From: Tretioscincus oriximinensis
Lineage: Eukaryota; Chordata; Lepidosauria; Squamata; Gymnophthalmidae
Reading direction: 5' to 3'
NCBI GenBank assembly: GCA_022410635.1
Contig: JAJVDF010000167.1
Span: 1,517,156 to 1,581,155 of the forward strand
DNA length: 64,000 nucleotides
Part shown: positions 1 through 12,300 of the stretch, in pieces
Layout of the letters: each line of letters begins with the position of its first letter
Numbering within the stretch: position 1 is the first letter of the stretch
Notes under the pieces: generated by a model
Seen by the model: the letters and a program-made list of their open reading frames with translations, nothing else
Database searches by the model: none
What the model was told of the DNA's origin: nothing
Program-made: the position numbers and the translations under genes

Positions 1-600
1 GCTTGGTCCGCAGTAGGTAGACACATGTAACAGGAATCACACGGGCAACACGACTTGGATCAGGAAGCAGTTTCAGGAGGCCCACGGGTCATGGAATCCT
101 CCAGAATGCCCTCGTGTTCAATCTTTTATTGACCCAAATCAGAAGGCGTGTATCAAAGATTATGATGTCAAAAAGGGGCAGGTACAGCACACGTGGGTCA
201 GGGCGGACCCAGGTTGTGACACCTGTGTGACATGTTTCTCTCCTCCCCAAGGAGGTGCAGCCTGGTCAGGAAACGCCAAATATGGTATGATGTTGGTAAA
301 CAGGATGGACCCTCTAAAGCCATTGTTTGCCTATGCCATTAGTCTAATTACTGGAACCCAGTGACTCACCCTCAGGAGAAGTAGTCTTAATGGTCCTAAA
401 TGGTTTAACTCCAGGCCACTATCAGGCTGATGGTTTCAGCCCAGGTGCACAGCCTGGTTAAACAAAGATAGTGCCTTTGCCACAATGGGTGCCAATCTAT
501 CTATTTAGTCTGGCAAAATATGCCTTTAGGGCAGGAAGAGAGGATTTGGCCTCTCCTGTTTACTCCTGGGCTGGGTTGACCAGAGATTTTTTCCAAAATT
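1..600 (-). mobile_element. possible antisense LTR fragment, cut by window edge
   Basis: Read on the minus strand, this stretch has an AATAAA polyadenylation signal (plus-strand TTTATT at about 125-130) followed by about 120 bases that look like an R/U5 region. It is richer in CpG than its surroundings. The layout (long non-coding stretch, AATAAA, short tail) resembles a retroviral-type LTR. No internal gag or pol sequence, primer-binding site or terminal TG/CA can be shown, because the 3' end lies outside the window. It could equally be other unclassified repeat sequence. Confidence 0.28.
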
Positions 601-3600
601 TCCTTATAGGCCTCACTTTGGCTAGCAAAGGTCAATCCTAGTATATTTTATATTAAATATATTAATACCAATTAATATATGTCCCATGGATAATCCCAAC
701 ACAAAGGTCTTAGGTTGCTTTGGAAATTTTGGTTATTATCTGTTAATAACTAATGAAATTTGTATGGTANATTTTTGTGTCATTATGGTATGAAGATTTT
801 TGACACTTGTTTTGTGAATATTAATATAAATCACAATCACTCTTTCTGTTACAGAAGTGTAAAAAGAAAGAAAAAAAGAAAGAATCGGAGTTTCTGTGAT
901 CCACTCACTAAAAAAGTTTGTTGCCAACTTTTTTTTGATTTAGCAGCAGGGTTCTTTTAAATGCAAAAGGTTGCTTAGTGGGGACATTCAGTAATGTGAA
1001 TTGACTCTTGGCTTGCTGGGAATTGTAGTAGAATAAGCACAGCATGTGATGTCATCAGGAAATGTTACATAGAAACAAGAAGCAATGAAGAAAATTGAAG
1101 GTGAGTGGAGACATACACGCTAATGTAAAATTCGTAAAAATAGCAATATTAAGGATGTTATGGGAAAGCAGCCTTAGATGGCAAACATGAGAACACTGGT
1201 TAAGCCATAAATAAATTTAAAACATCTTCCTATAAGCCAGAATTTGATCTACAAAATACCCTGCTAAAGGTGTATCATTGCATCTAGAGTACAGTGAGTG
1301 ATTATGTTAAATTTTATTTCTCCAGCACAGTCCCTTCTTTAATTAAAAATTCTCTGTCATAATTAATGAATATAAACAGCAGGGAAAATATGCTATTTCA
1401 TGTTGTAAATTTTGCTCCCCCATCACCACTGATCCTGGAACTTCAAGCATGCATTTATCTGGTTCATTGNTTGAAGCATAAACGTCACTTTTGTCAAAGC
1501 AGTCTACAAATAGTAGTTTCACTAGCATAGTGGAAATTGCTTGGAAGGAATTTTAAGAGCATAATGATACTTGTAAATCTCTTTAAGGTCTACTTTTTAA
1601 CATGAGTAGTATATAAATGGTTTCAATAAATGAATTAATAATCTACCAGTTTTTGCTATCTTTGATGTATGGGAGTGAATAGAAGCTAAGATAATGCTTA
1701 GTATCCTCTCTTTAAGGACGTATCCAAATGATATTTCCAGAACTATAAAAGGATCTAAGCCATCTTCGAGTCAAACTCCTATTATGATGGTTTTTCTAAC
1801 AACAAATAAGACAGAATTGGCATTTAGAAGTTTACGATACCAGAAAAACAGTCCTGCACTCATTTTATTTTTACACGTATGTTGCTTTAGAAGGATTAAA
1901 TAGGTCTAATCAATCAGTTGTACAGTCACATAGTCAGGATTTAAATGGTAATTATTTCACAAAATAAACACTTCTCAGACTCAGTGCTGTTAAATTGCTA
2001 AAGAGCAACACCCTCCACACAAACTTTTTCTTCATGCCACACAGTATTTTAACATTTAAAGTCAGAAAACCTAATAAACAATGAAACTGCCACCTCTTAT
2101 ATTCTGTAAGTAAAGTATGACTGTATATCCATGCAATGTTAAAACAAGGTGGCTCAAAGGTGACTTAAATTGTCTTCAGATGTTGCTTGTTTCAACCTGC
2201 TATTTAGCAATAACCTCTGCTAGAATTATTACTTGTTGCCCAGATGGCAAAGCAGACAGCTTTTACATTTAGATATCTGTTTTTGCTCCAGGTATTTGAC
2301 ACTGTGAAGCACAATCACAACCCCCTCCACATGCATATATGGATGTTATTTTTGCCTGGTTTGGCCCAAACATGTGTGGTAGCCAGTTCCAAAATGGTGA
2401 ATCACACAAATAGTCAAGGCAGGTCATATTCTGTATTTGTGCTGAGAGTAGATTTTCACACAATAATGATATTGTGGGTTTTCACTTCTATATATCAGGG
2501 CTATGCTGGGGTTGCTAAATACAAATGTGGCAATCTGATTCAACGTAACTTTAATCTAGTGATCACCTCCCACATCTATTCACATTTCAAAGCATTTTCA
2601 GGCCTTAAATATTAATTAAAGATAGAATGGAAACATTAGCTGCCACATTTGAGACAATTTTTAATGTGTGTGCATGAACCTCAGGTGAGTTCAGTGATTG
2701 TAGGTCTGTTAATATTTTAATATCTCAAAAATATTTTTGGATGCAGTAACATTTTTCCTTTCTTTTTTGAGCTGGTTTGTCACCATTTTTCTGCTGGTTT
2801 CATATACATATTCCAAACGTATTTACCATCATTTAGAGACCTTAAACATCCATAGTAACTTAGACTTTTTATGATTAGTCTTAGCAACAGAAAGTGAAGC
2901 AATCTTGACACAATTGGACAATTTTGTTTTTCAACTGAGGCAAGAAAACCGATTTGATCGATAGAGTAGTCAATAATAGAATGGATCACATTTTTTGCTA
3001 GAAGATAAGCAATGCCCCTCAGGTGAATATCATTTGGTCTCAATAATCAATTACGGTTTAGCCTCTTAAGACATGTGAGGACTTCNTCCCTGGTTACCTT
3101 ATTCTTTTTAGCTACTTGTTACATCCATCATTGTCTAAATGTGCCCAAAACTGAAATGTGGGGTCTGAAAGAGCATAAATGGCTGTCCTAACAGAAAACT
3201 CATCAGTACTTTGCTGGAAGGAAGGAAGGAAAGAGGGAGCTAAAGCTAAGCATTATAATAAGTCAGATCCTGAAAGAAAAACTAAGTATTATGCTCCCTC
3301 CATTCATACTATTGGTACCGAGCTTGTTGCAATCAAAGCTAGGGATGTTTTAGTTGTATCTGTTACATGGGTGATTATTTCCCCACTTCCGTCACAATCA
3401 CAACCATTTTTGATGATACACTCTTCCTTAAAACCAAATGCAAGGTGCGGGGGGCAATATTAAGCAGATACTTCATAGCATATTAAAAGTATCATAAAGG
3501 TGCTGTGCAGATCCTGCCTAAGATACAACCCAACTATCTTTTCAGAGAGATTCATTTTCGAAACAACTTAAACATAAGGCTACTCAGTAGGTTGCCTAGC

Positions 3601-5640
3601 AGCTGTTTTATCTGCTTACTCATCCGTTTTAACCCCATCTGTGAACTAAAAAGTCAGTACATGGTTCATATTTTTTCTAAGATTCCAAAATGCCCCTCAA
3701 GGAAATGGAGATAGAATGGTCATGAGAGCACAACTGTAAATCTCCACCAACCCCCCAACACAGTAGCATAATCCATTTAAAGAAGGGGTTTCTTTAAGAG
3801 AAAGAATTGCTTACACATTGCTGGGAAATATAAAAACAAAGCGCAATGTAACTTTAAAATAAGGCCAATATTTCCTCCCTCAATCTCTCTGTCTCTCTCA
3901 TCTTATATTTTTCTTATATAGAAGAATTAATTTATTTCCCTTCATTTCTTTATTTTTTAAACATTTTGATGCTAATGTATGTCTTTATCTTGTTGGTTTT
4001 AGCTGTGCCAGTCCATTATTTGTTAGTGCCACCCCATTATGGTTGTGAGGACATCCATTTATTCATGGAAGCTTGCAGTTTTCTAAAGAAGGTGTCATTA
4101 GAGACTCAAAGTAAACTGTCTGTATTTATTGCCCATCATGCTAGTAGCCTGATTCTTCTTCAGCCTCAAAGTCCTAGGGTCCAATTATCCTGTCACTTAG
4201 ATGCTTGCGAACCAAAACCTTTAAAATGGCTTATCTGTGCTTTGATTCATTCATGTCACTGCCTTTTAAAAAACGTACTATGTATTTCTAAATAGGGGCA
4301 TACTTGATTCATTAGTCGCATTCTTTTTGATTATTGTTTGTATTTCAGTTATATTTAGATGCCCTAATCCACATGAAAAGCTTATTCTGCTTAGTACAAT
4401 GAGCATATGCATCACGAAACACTTACACCCATGTGATCCTACTCCAAAATGAAATAAGAGAAGATTTGAAGATTATGAGGCAGTTCCCTGAACACTTAAA
4501 ACACTTACAACAGTATAGGTTAATTGTCCCTGAAAATCATGCAGTCCAGATATGTTGAAGTACCAGTGATTGCACCTGGAGAATTATAGGGTATGTCACT
4601 TGTGGTCTGGACCGTTGCAAAACCTGACCTGAAAATTCTGGCATTTAAAAAGAAAAGATAAGTGAGTATATGTGGTATGTAAACATCCATATAAGTGTAT
4701 AAGAATAAGGTATGTCAGTAGGTGGAAAAAGGTGATGTAGAGGCAGACAAGTAAAGAATGCAAGGTCACTCAACACATACAAACGAGTCTGGGTAAGGTG
4801 TGAGTATTAATAAGAGGTTTCTAATGACTTTATATCGACAAGAAACAACAAGGAAACACATCTCTTTCAAATCTTTAAAATTCTTGTTATTGAGGGTTCC
4901 ATTTGCTTTAGTCTAATTTTAAATAAATAAAAAGGATTTATATCTACATGCAGATCTTTTAAAATATATTATTAATGTGTATATTATTGTTGTTATCAGC
5001 CCTGGGATCAGCAGTGAAGGGTGGGACATGAATTGCCAAATAAATAAATATGAGGTGATAAATTATAATTTGAATCTGATTTGGGCTCTAGGAATAAAAA
5101 TGTAAAGGACCTGTGAGGACAAATCTGATATCAGAATGTCATTCATTTATACTTTTTTAAAAATTATAAATCGTGAACATCATTGCACATCATCATTATT
5201 TGAAAAATAAAATTTATTGGGATACAGATAGTGCCCCAAGTTTCAAAAATATGCCATTCATATTTTCCTTTGTGCTTGAAATGGCCCTGGATGTCACCCA
5301 ACTTTATTGTGCTGAAAAATGCATTTGGACAGATTACAATAAAAATACACAGTATGGCCACCTTATATTAATATAGCAGTGGCCCTAGTGTAGGAGGGCA
5401 ACCAGTATTGTCACAGTTCTGCTCTGCAGAAAGAGTGCCTTCAGGACTTGCTTACCAATCCCCACCAAATATAGGCATCTTACCCCTAGGCCTGTCACTA
5501 AGATACATTTGACTCAATGTGAATGCAGCAAAGATCTTGACCTAACCTATAAGTTGTAAATCCATTTAACTGCTGTATTAGAAACAATGCATAAAAGTTC
5601 CACATAGTTGTCATAGTCTTTATGGCACTATATTCAACCC
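601..5640. other. intergenic AT-rich DNA, no gene recognised
   Basis: No supported gene, RNA or recognisable repeat was seen. Open frames here are short (at most 123 codons), overlap on opposite strands, and show no domain or splice context. A short GGAA run lies near 3,217-3,236. Single N bases occur at about 770, 1,470 and 3,086. Confidence 0.5.
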
Positions 5641-5646
5641 AGTTGG

Positions 5647-5998
5647 TTAATTTCAGAAGAGGTGTTGACAGCGAACATTCTGGAGAACGTTAAGAAAGGA
5701 TTAGACAAATTCATGGAGGCCATGTGTAACAATGGTACTAGGGTGGTTAATTTGTTTTTTATTATTAGCCACCCTGAGACCTTCAGGTATATGGCAGTAT
5801 AGACATATAAACAAACAAACAAATAAATGCCTCGATCTGGCCTCTAGCTGGATGAGACAGACACAGTTCTTCTACATTGTAGGGAGTCAGTAGTAGATGA
5901 ACATTTGCCTTCTGCTTGAGAATGCCCAGAAGCACTGTATGCAACAGAATATTGAATTGGTTGGCTTGTTTTAGTGTTCTCTTTTGTTCTTATGTTGT
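5647..5998 (+). mobile_element. old L2-type LINE 3' end, interrupted by a SINE tail
   Basis: The first part (5,647-5,740) aligns by eye with the end of the L2 reverse transcriptase frame seen in better copies here: the region encoding the C-terminal ANSLDSFKTGLDRFMD block followed by the GGATGG step. The last part (about 5,906-5,998) matches the L2 3' UTR from the CTTCTGCTTGAG segment to a degenerate tail at TGTTCTTATG. A SINE tail splits it. The copy is heavily mutated and non-functional. Confidence 0.7.
5755..5828 (+). mobile_element. 3' tail of a tRNA-derived SINE
   Basis: The AGCCACCCTGAGACCTTCAGG segment followed by a (AAAC)n/(AAAT)n run matches the usual 3' tail of reptile tRNA-type SINEs (a CCCTGAG..CTTCGGG core, then A-rich repeats). 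The tRNA-like head is missing. It sits inside the L2 tail, so it inserted after that L2 copy. Confidence 0.6.
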
Positions 5999-7111
5999 GA
6001 ACTGAACACAAAGAGTGTCAATTAATGGTCCAGTATACACCTGGAAAGAAGAGTCAAACAGGATATTCAAAGGTTTTGATCTTGTTAAGCTGATCTTCAA
6101 CATTTTCATTATGACCTAGATATTCTGATGGATCGAATTCATAGCAAACTTGAATATCACAATATCAGGTAACATAAAGAACTTCAAAAAAAAAAATTAT
6201 TGAAGAATTGGCCTGCTGGATTGTACCAATAAAATAAGTGCAGAAACGGTCCCCCAAATTTTCTCTTCTCTTAATAGAACATGAAATAGGAGGAGAGCAA
6301 TCAGATGTTTCCTTTTTCTTCCCAGACATCTGTTTTTGAAAGATCAACTGGTAATGAATTTGTGATATTTTTCAAAAAAGTAGTTATCAAACATGAAACC
6401 TTTGCAATAAATTTGCACTATTATATATATATATATATATATATTTTGTAGTTTTATAACACGTACATCAAATTGCACCATTATATCTTAAAAGCAGTGT
6501 TCCCAATAAGTAAAGAGCATAGAGGGATGTAGGAAGATGATCATTATTTAAGGTGCTGACATAAGAATTAGATTTTTTTCCCCAGCCAGAATAAAATAGC
6601 TATTCAATCCTACAATTAAAGTGATTCACATATACCATAATCTGCAGTCAAGGAAAATTAATGCAATAAACAAAGTAGGACATTAAATACAGGCTCAGAT
6701 ATGCACCATGTGCCATGTGAACAAGAAAGAGTAGCAGAAATGTTGATTTAAAGCCCATCAATGCCCTTTGCTGTTATGACTTTTGCTTCTGCTTCTGCTT
6801 AATCTCTTATCTTGAAGATGGGAGTTAGACAGTCCTGTGTCTTCTTAGCTGTTCTTAATGCACACTACTAGTAGCATATGGTGCTGATATTCTTATCTCA
6901 CTACTTATCTCACATATAATACATCTTTAGCACACATCAGAAGTGAAATGAGCACACTGGCACATGACAATTATTACCTCTGAACCATTTTTGAGCTACA
7001 ATTGCTGTGCTTTTTTAATGCATTAATATCTCACTAGGATAGTGATCCCTAACAGTGGGGAAAGTTGCAACAGTGTGACTATATTAATTATAAATATTTT
7101 ACTAATAGGAA
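5999..7111. other. intergenic AT-rich DNA
   Basis: No gene or classified repeat was seen apart from the (TA)n run listed separately. Confidence 0.5.
6422..6445. repeat. (TA)n microsatellite
   Basis: A perfect run of about 12 TA units. Confidence 0.95.
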
Positions 7112-7403
7112 GAAGAATATCTTTTTTATACCCCATCCTTCCCACCCGAAGGGACTCAGATCAGCCACAGGTTGCTTTTTGCCTGAAGGCCTTACATTTA
7201 TTCTATTGTTTTCACCACTTTGTGGAGGTAACCATTTATATACTTGCATATGTCTTTGCTTTCAAACAGTTGGGTTGCTGAAGCTAAGACCAGTAAAGGG
7301 TGCTCACACCTCTTCCCGGCTGACACATGGGCCTCAAACTCGCTATCTCTGTTGAAACACCAAAGCTCTTGGCCTCTTGTACCACTGTGCTCCACAATGA
7401 AGA
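7112..7403 (-). mobile_element. tRNA-derived SINE (Sauria-type), antisense
   Basis: On the minus strand the element starts near 7,403 with a tRNA-like head: an A-box-like segment (GCACAGTGGTACAAG) and, about 40 bases on, a B-box-like GAGTTTGAGGCC. It ends near 7,125 with CTGAGTCCCTTCGGGTGGGAAGG, then GGGGTATAAAAAA. This order (Pol III head, unrelated body, CTTCGGG..GGGGTATAAA tail) is that of the squamate Sauria SINEs. Length of about 290 bp is close to full length. The body is diverged and I saw no clear target duplication. Confidence 0.75.
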
Positions 7404-7569
7404 AAGTATAATTTAGAAATGAAGCCATGCCTCACAATGAAGAAAGTACAACTTGTGAAAATAGAATCAATCCACATTAATGAATATAGAAGAGAGGAAT
7501 TTTCACACGGTGCAACTTCTAATACCTGCAGCTCATGGGGATGGGTGTCACTTTTTCACATTCATTAAT

Positions 7570-7751
7570 GATCAGTAAGGGGACTTGTAGCACTTGGGGA
7601 CTAACAGGAGTATGTAGCATGAGCTTTCGTAGACACGTCTACTTCAGATGCAGTCTACAAAAGCTCATTGCACCTGCTTTCTCCCTGTTAGTCTATATGT
7701 GTTACAAGTCCTCTTGTTGGACTTTCTAGTAAAACTAACATAGCTATTTCT
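7570..7751 (+). mobile_element. Penelope-like fragment, imperfect palindrome
   Basis: The left arm (cacttggggactaaca, then gcatgagctttcgtagac) and right arm (gtctacaaaagctcattgc, then ccctgttagtct) are inverted copies. The right side continues into the family's terminal part ending AACATAGCTATTTCT. Elements with the CATAAGCTTTCGTAGAC / TTAGTCT / GGCTATTTC signature are common in reptile genomes and carry the hammerhead-like segment known from Penelope-like retroelements. Here the ribozyme core is damaged: on the minus strand CTGA is followed directly by AGTAGAC, so three bases are missing compared with the copy at 32 kb. No target duplication was found. Confidence 0.6.
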
Positions 7752-7959
7752 ATTTTATCTGCTTACCTTAGTTAAGGATTATGCCAGTGAAAAAAAAAGG
7801 TTGGCAACTACTGTTCCAGAAGATTTTTCTCTATACAGTGTAAGCTTCTTGCTCCTTTTCTGAGTTTTGGGTTGTGTGCTGCCCCATTGCAGAAAGCAAA
7901 TTAATGTAGTTAGTTTGTATATACAGTACTATTAGTGTAAGTTTCCTTTAAGAGAGAAG

Positions 7960-8270
7960 AATGTAGGTTCTCTGGGATTTGTAGTATAGGTTTTCTTTTA
8001 GCCCCCTCCCTTTTTTTCTTCATGTTGCCACCCTTTTTGTTCAGCCAGCTTGGGAGGTATAAGACAGCACTGTCTTTTTACAAAGCTAACGCTAGAGGTA
8101 AAACCAAAAAGGCAAGACAAGTAATATACTTATTCCAGAAGAAATGTAAGTTTGTCTGAAACTGTTATTGTTAATAAACCTTTGCAAGTTAAGCCTGGTT
8201 TGCTTTGTTGAAACTCCAGAACACCCAGTTTTGTTGGCTGCTCCTGAGTGGGATGGAATAGGATGATTCT
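7960..8270 (+). mobile_element. possible solo LTR-like segment
   Basis: A TATA-like TATAAG (about 8,059) lies roughly 115 bp upstream of AATAAA (8,173-8,178), which is followed by CCTTTGCAAG. This spacing of TATA box and poly(A) signal is typical of retroviral-type LTRs. Ends, target duplication and internal domains cannot be defined, so this is only a candidate. A chance match in AT-rich DNA is possible. Confidence 0.28.
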
Positions 8271-9147
8271 TACTTAGAGGGTGAATTATTATTAATCCAC
8301 AGTTTTCTCTACTATAATTAGACACGTATAGAAACTGTTTCTGAAATTTTGTTAATGATGACTATAATGAGTCTTATAAACATAACTGTGGCTTACTATA
8401 TGTTGCCAGCTTGTTTTATTTTCAGCACATATTTGTTGGCTGCTTGGTTATTTACTTCCCTTTCTGTCTTCATTCTTCTTCTATTTGTTTATACTTTCCT
8501 TTCAAGGCTATCCTTTCTTTCTTACCCATGCTTATCTTGGCAATCACATCCTCCTACACCTCATGCTCTGCTAGTATTCATTTCCTTCTCCTTTGCCAGC
8601 AAAAAACCTCAGGCAATTTTTCTTCCAAATAATTCTCAAATATTATTATGTACAGCAAAAGAAGTGAGTGGACTTCACTCTTCTGTAACAGCCTACCCTT
8701 TATATCTAATCTAATTGCAGTTTCTCCTTCCAAAGTATTTTCCAGTTTGACCATTTTTAGCCTGTCTTATTTTTGTTACAGAGTTCTTTGTTTTTGACCA
8801 ATATAATACATTTCAAACAACTTCCTGCTAATTGATCAACTACACAGTGTCTGCAGCAGTGGAAATGCTAACCAAAATCTCCCATAGGGAAATGAGGCCA
8901 TTTTATGTTCCATGGGGCATCCATTCTGGGAAGAATAGCCCTCCATACCTTGAGTGAGGAGTTCTTACATTAATCCATTTTGCCTGCCATGCAGTGTCAC
9001 AGCTTGTCCAACGGCTGGCTCATGTGACTTTGATGCAATCTAAGGTAAAGGTGTTTCACTTGGGACTGGAGCATCTCAGAAATCAGAAGGGAGTAAAAGG
9101 ATTTGTCATTTTACTCTTGATCATCTAGAGAGGGCCAGCAAATACTA
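8271..9147. other. intergenic DNA, no gene recognised
   Basis: It contains a pyrimidine-rich tract (about 8,430-8,600) that gives overlapping hydrophobic open frames with no homology I recognise. Nothing else was seen. Confidence 0.45.
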
Positions 9148-9350
9148 TCACTTAGAAAGTCCAGCAAGGGGGCTAGTAGCACTTGGAGAATAACAAGAGA
9201 AAGGTAGACGACATGGGCTTTTGTAAACGTGTCTACTAAGTGTCTGCAAAAGCTCATGCTGTCTATCTTTCTCTCTCCAAGTGCTACCAGCTCTCTTGCT
9301 GGGCTTTCTACTACACTAACATGGCTATTTCTCTGATGTCACTTAGAAAG
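9148..9350 (+). mobile_element. Penelope-like fragment with 12-bp target duplication
   Basis: The 12-mer TCACTTAGAAAG occurs at 9,148-9,159 and again at 9,339-9,350, flanking a 179-bp palindromic element. The arms share the order of blocks with the copies at 7.6 and 32.1 kb: AGTCCAGCAAG, GCTAGTAGCACTTGGAG, then GGGCTTTTGTAAACG on the left, and the inverse on the right, ending in ACTAACATGGCTATTTCTC. The hammerhead-like centre is eroded (GCAAAAGCTCATGC remains). The exact duplication shows this short palindromic form inserted as a unit. Confidence 0.7.
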
Positions 9351-12300
9351 GCTTTTACATGTGCTTTTACTTGTTTTCCTTTTTTGATTACATCCTTGCA
9401 CAAAACACTTCTTAAATTGGTAATCTTTGATTTACTGTATCCGAGAATATTTTTATTAAGAGAATGCTGCAGACAAATGATAGGAGTTTTATCAGGAAAG
9501 AAGAGGGTTTGAAATCCAGTCTCCTGCATTTTCCTGGATGAATAGGTTAGCAAGTTACGAATGTACCAGCCACAGACACTTATGGATGGGTATGGTGACT
9601 CCAAGACCTAACCAATCAAAGTCAGTTCCTCGATGGAGGCAAGAGTCCCACACCAAATTACTGCATTTTGATTTAGCAGAAAGGATATCAATGTTAAGGA
9701 GAAATACTTTGCAGGTAACAGGCAAGCATTCAAACTGTTTCTCATGATTCACCTTTAAAATGAGAACTATAGCTAGATATTACCAGCATCTGGATGACAC
9801 GGTATTGCAAAATGGTGATAACAACAAAATTATTCATATATTATAAATGTTAAAGAGTATGAGAGCCCTCCACATGACATTTTCTTACTTGATTCTTGCT
9901 GGGATGTTTCAACTCCACAATCCTTCAGCCATATGTGTAAATGTTTTTTTCGCCAAGCTTTGTAATGCATCCAGAAAACTGCTGCAATACAAATGGAATC
10001 AGGCATTGCTGATCCTTTCCGGAAGCATTGTGAAATGCTGTGTCCTCCAATATATAGCTGCCTGCAGGCCTGGTGTACGATGTGGCATTGTGAAGAAACG
10101 AATAGCATGAGACAACACAGCCAGCAGGATTTCAGAATCACAGCTGGCTGACATGTTTGGTATCGTCTTTCTGGTTTCTACTTGCTTTCCTCCTTGCAGA
10201 TTCTAAGGTAGGTCTGACCTCAGTGAAACCTGCAATTGCTTTTAGAATGCTGGTTTCACTCACCTTAACTCTTCGTGTGGAGGGTGACCCGAGTAAGCTG
10301 GGACTCCTTGCATGTAAATCCTCAGAGTACTAATCAAAGACTCTAACAACACTCTGAAATATTCTTTCGAGTAAGGAACAGAGGCACTATAATCTGGCAC
10401 TTTTCTGTGACAACTTCTGAAGCCACAACTTCAGTGATTACAAAAGCAGAAAAGACTCAAGGAGAACCCAGAAGACCACATACCATATGAAATTCAGGAC
10501 TTGATGCACGTTACCCCTTAAGTGGTATAGAACTGAATCCTTCAGACTCTGAAACAACAATTTGAGCAAAAAATGTTTTCATAAGAAGTTCAAGTTGAAG
10601 AAGAAAAAGGTTCCTTGATAATTTCAGGAAATTGAATGACACACAGCCTAACCCTGAAAGTCCACTTTTCCATGGATTTAAACACAAATCTATGTGGTAC
10701 CTATAGATCATGCATTCAGTCACACTGTTCATTTCATGGCCTAACACAGAAAATGGAGCTCCAAAATAGAACAGTGACCATAATCAAAACAAGCCATGAC
10801 AAAAATATAGTTTAATCTGTAATACTATCTTTCTTCACTTAAGCAGAGATGAAATTTTACCTCGGCAACAAAAAATATCATCACAGAAAACAGGATAGGG
10901 ATTGCGTAGTTCTTGGCAACAAAAGCAAATGAGATAAACCCAACAGCACCTATTTGAAATATAATTTACCTTTTTATTTAATTCCCTAGTCACTAATGGG
11001 AATTATCAATATAGGATGACTACTGATATTTTTGTTTGCATGTTCTTAATTTAACTTCAGTTAACGGACAGAAAAAATCAAGAGTATCCATTGTGCAATA
11101 TTTAGCATTGTTTCTGCCTCTCTCAAATGGTACCTCATTAAGTTTTTCTTAGTTTTTTAAAATGGAGCAATGTACAGCAAGTATACAACTCCATAAATAA
11201 TTATACTGTAGATTTAAAACATACATTTAAGCATTTCCATCTCTCTCTTTTCTTCTCCTTTTGTCTTTTTAGAGGGAGATGAGAGTCAGTATCTTTCCTG
11301 GGTGTTTTAGAAACCTGACAATAGTTCTGGAAAATAAAAGGCCACTGTACTGCTGGGTGTTTAGCAAGAAGTGATTTACATACTAGAGAGGATCTTTCAT
11401 GAATTACATGGACAAAGAAGGAAGGGGGAAGGGAGGCTGGCAATGGTGTTTTACCACTGTGCATGTTGATGAATCCCTGGCACATGTTAATTAATGCCCT
11501 ATTGTGCTTGGAAGCTTACCAAGGACTGTGACTGCAGACAGAATGATCCTTTAAACTAACGGAGGCTTAGTACCTATAATGAAAAGCAGGTGGGGGAGAG
11601 AAAATTGTATTTATATAGACTAAATTTTCCTTAGGCATAAGCCTTTTTTCTTTTTTACTTTTAGCACAATCGATGGAGACAAAGTGCCACCTATCACAAC
11701 ATATTAATATTGCTAAAATAAAATGCCATANAATGGTATTAAATATCTATGCTAGCTCATGACTGGAAGCGGTCAGCAGCCATGTTCTCTGCTTTATGTA
11801 CCCCATGCTCTTCCAGATGAAACTACACATGTTAAGCAAGTATTCTCTGAAATACATCTGACATTTCAAAGTAATATTCCAAGAATATTGTTCAAATTAC
11901 AAATGCTATAAAAGCATCTGATCTATATGATTATCCCCTACCATCACTCTGTGCTCTAAAATCTAGGGAAATTTGATGGGGAAACTACTATAGACAAAAT
12001 TAGTTTTTTTAATATAAAAATGTACATTTTTCCCCCTTAGATCATGTTAGATAGAATTTGAGCTATTTTTAGGTATAAATTCTAAATAGGAAATAGGTTA
12101 CAGTTTGAAGATAGTAATTATACATCCTGGATTGCCGATTAATCTCCTAGACAATAAACAGAAGCAAATGACCTGGGAAGAATTCAATGCTGATAAACTA
12201 TCAATTATAAAACAAACTTATCAGCATTTAAAGCACGTAACATACACGGCCAATAAAAAAAATCATAGTATTTTTGAATTTTGCAAATAAGAAATTAAAA

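Noticed and set aside
2244..2615. 123-codon open frame starting MAKQTAF
   Set aside because: No recognisable domain, an opposing open frame, no splice or promoter context, and ordinary AT-rich composition.
7112..7403. Second tRNA-like A/B box pair
   Set aside because: Same reason: antisense SINE with the typical 3' tail.
8349..8714. Hydrophobic 121-codon frame that looks like membrane segments
   Set aside because: Produced by a pyrimidine-rich tract; a second frame of the same stretch looks equally hydrophobic.
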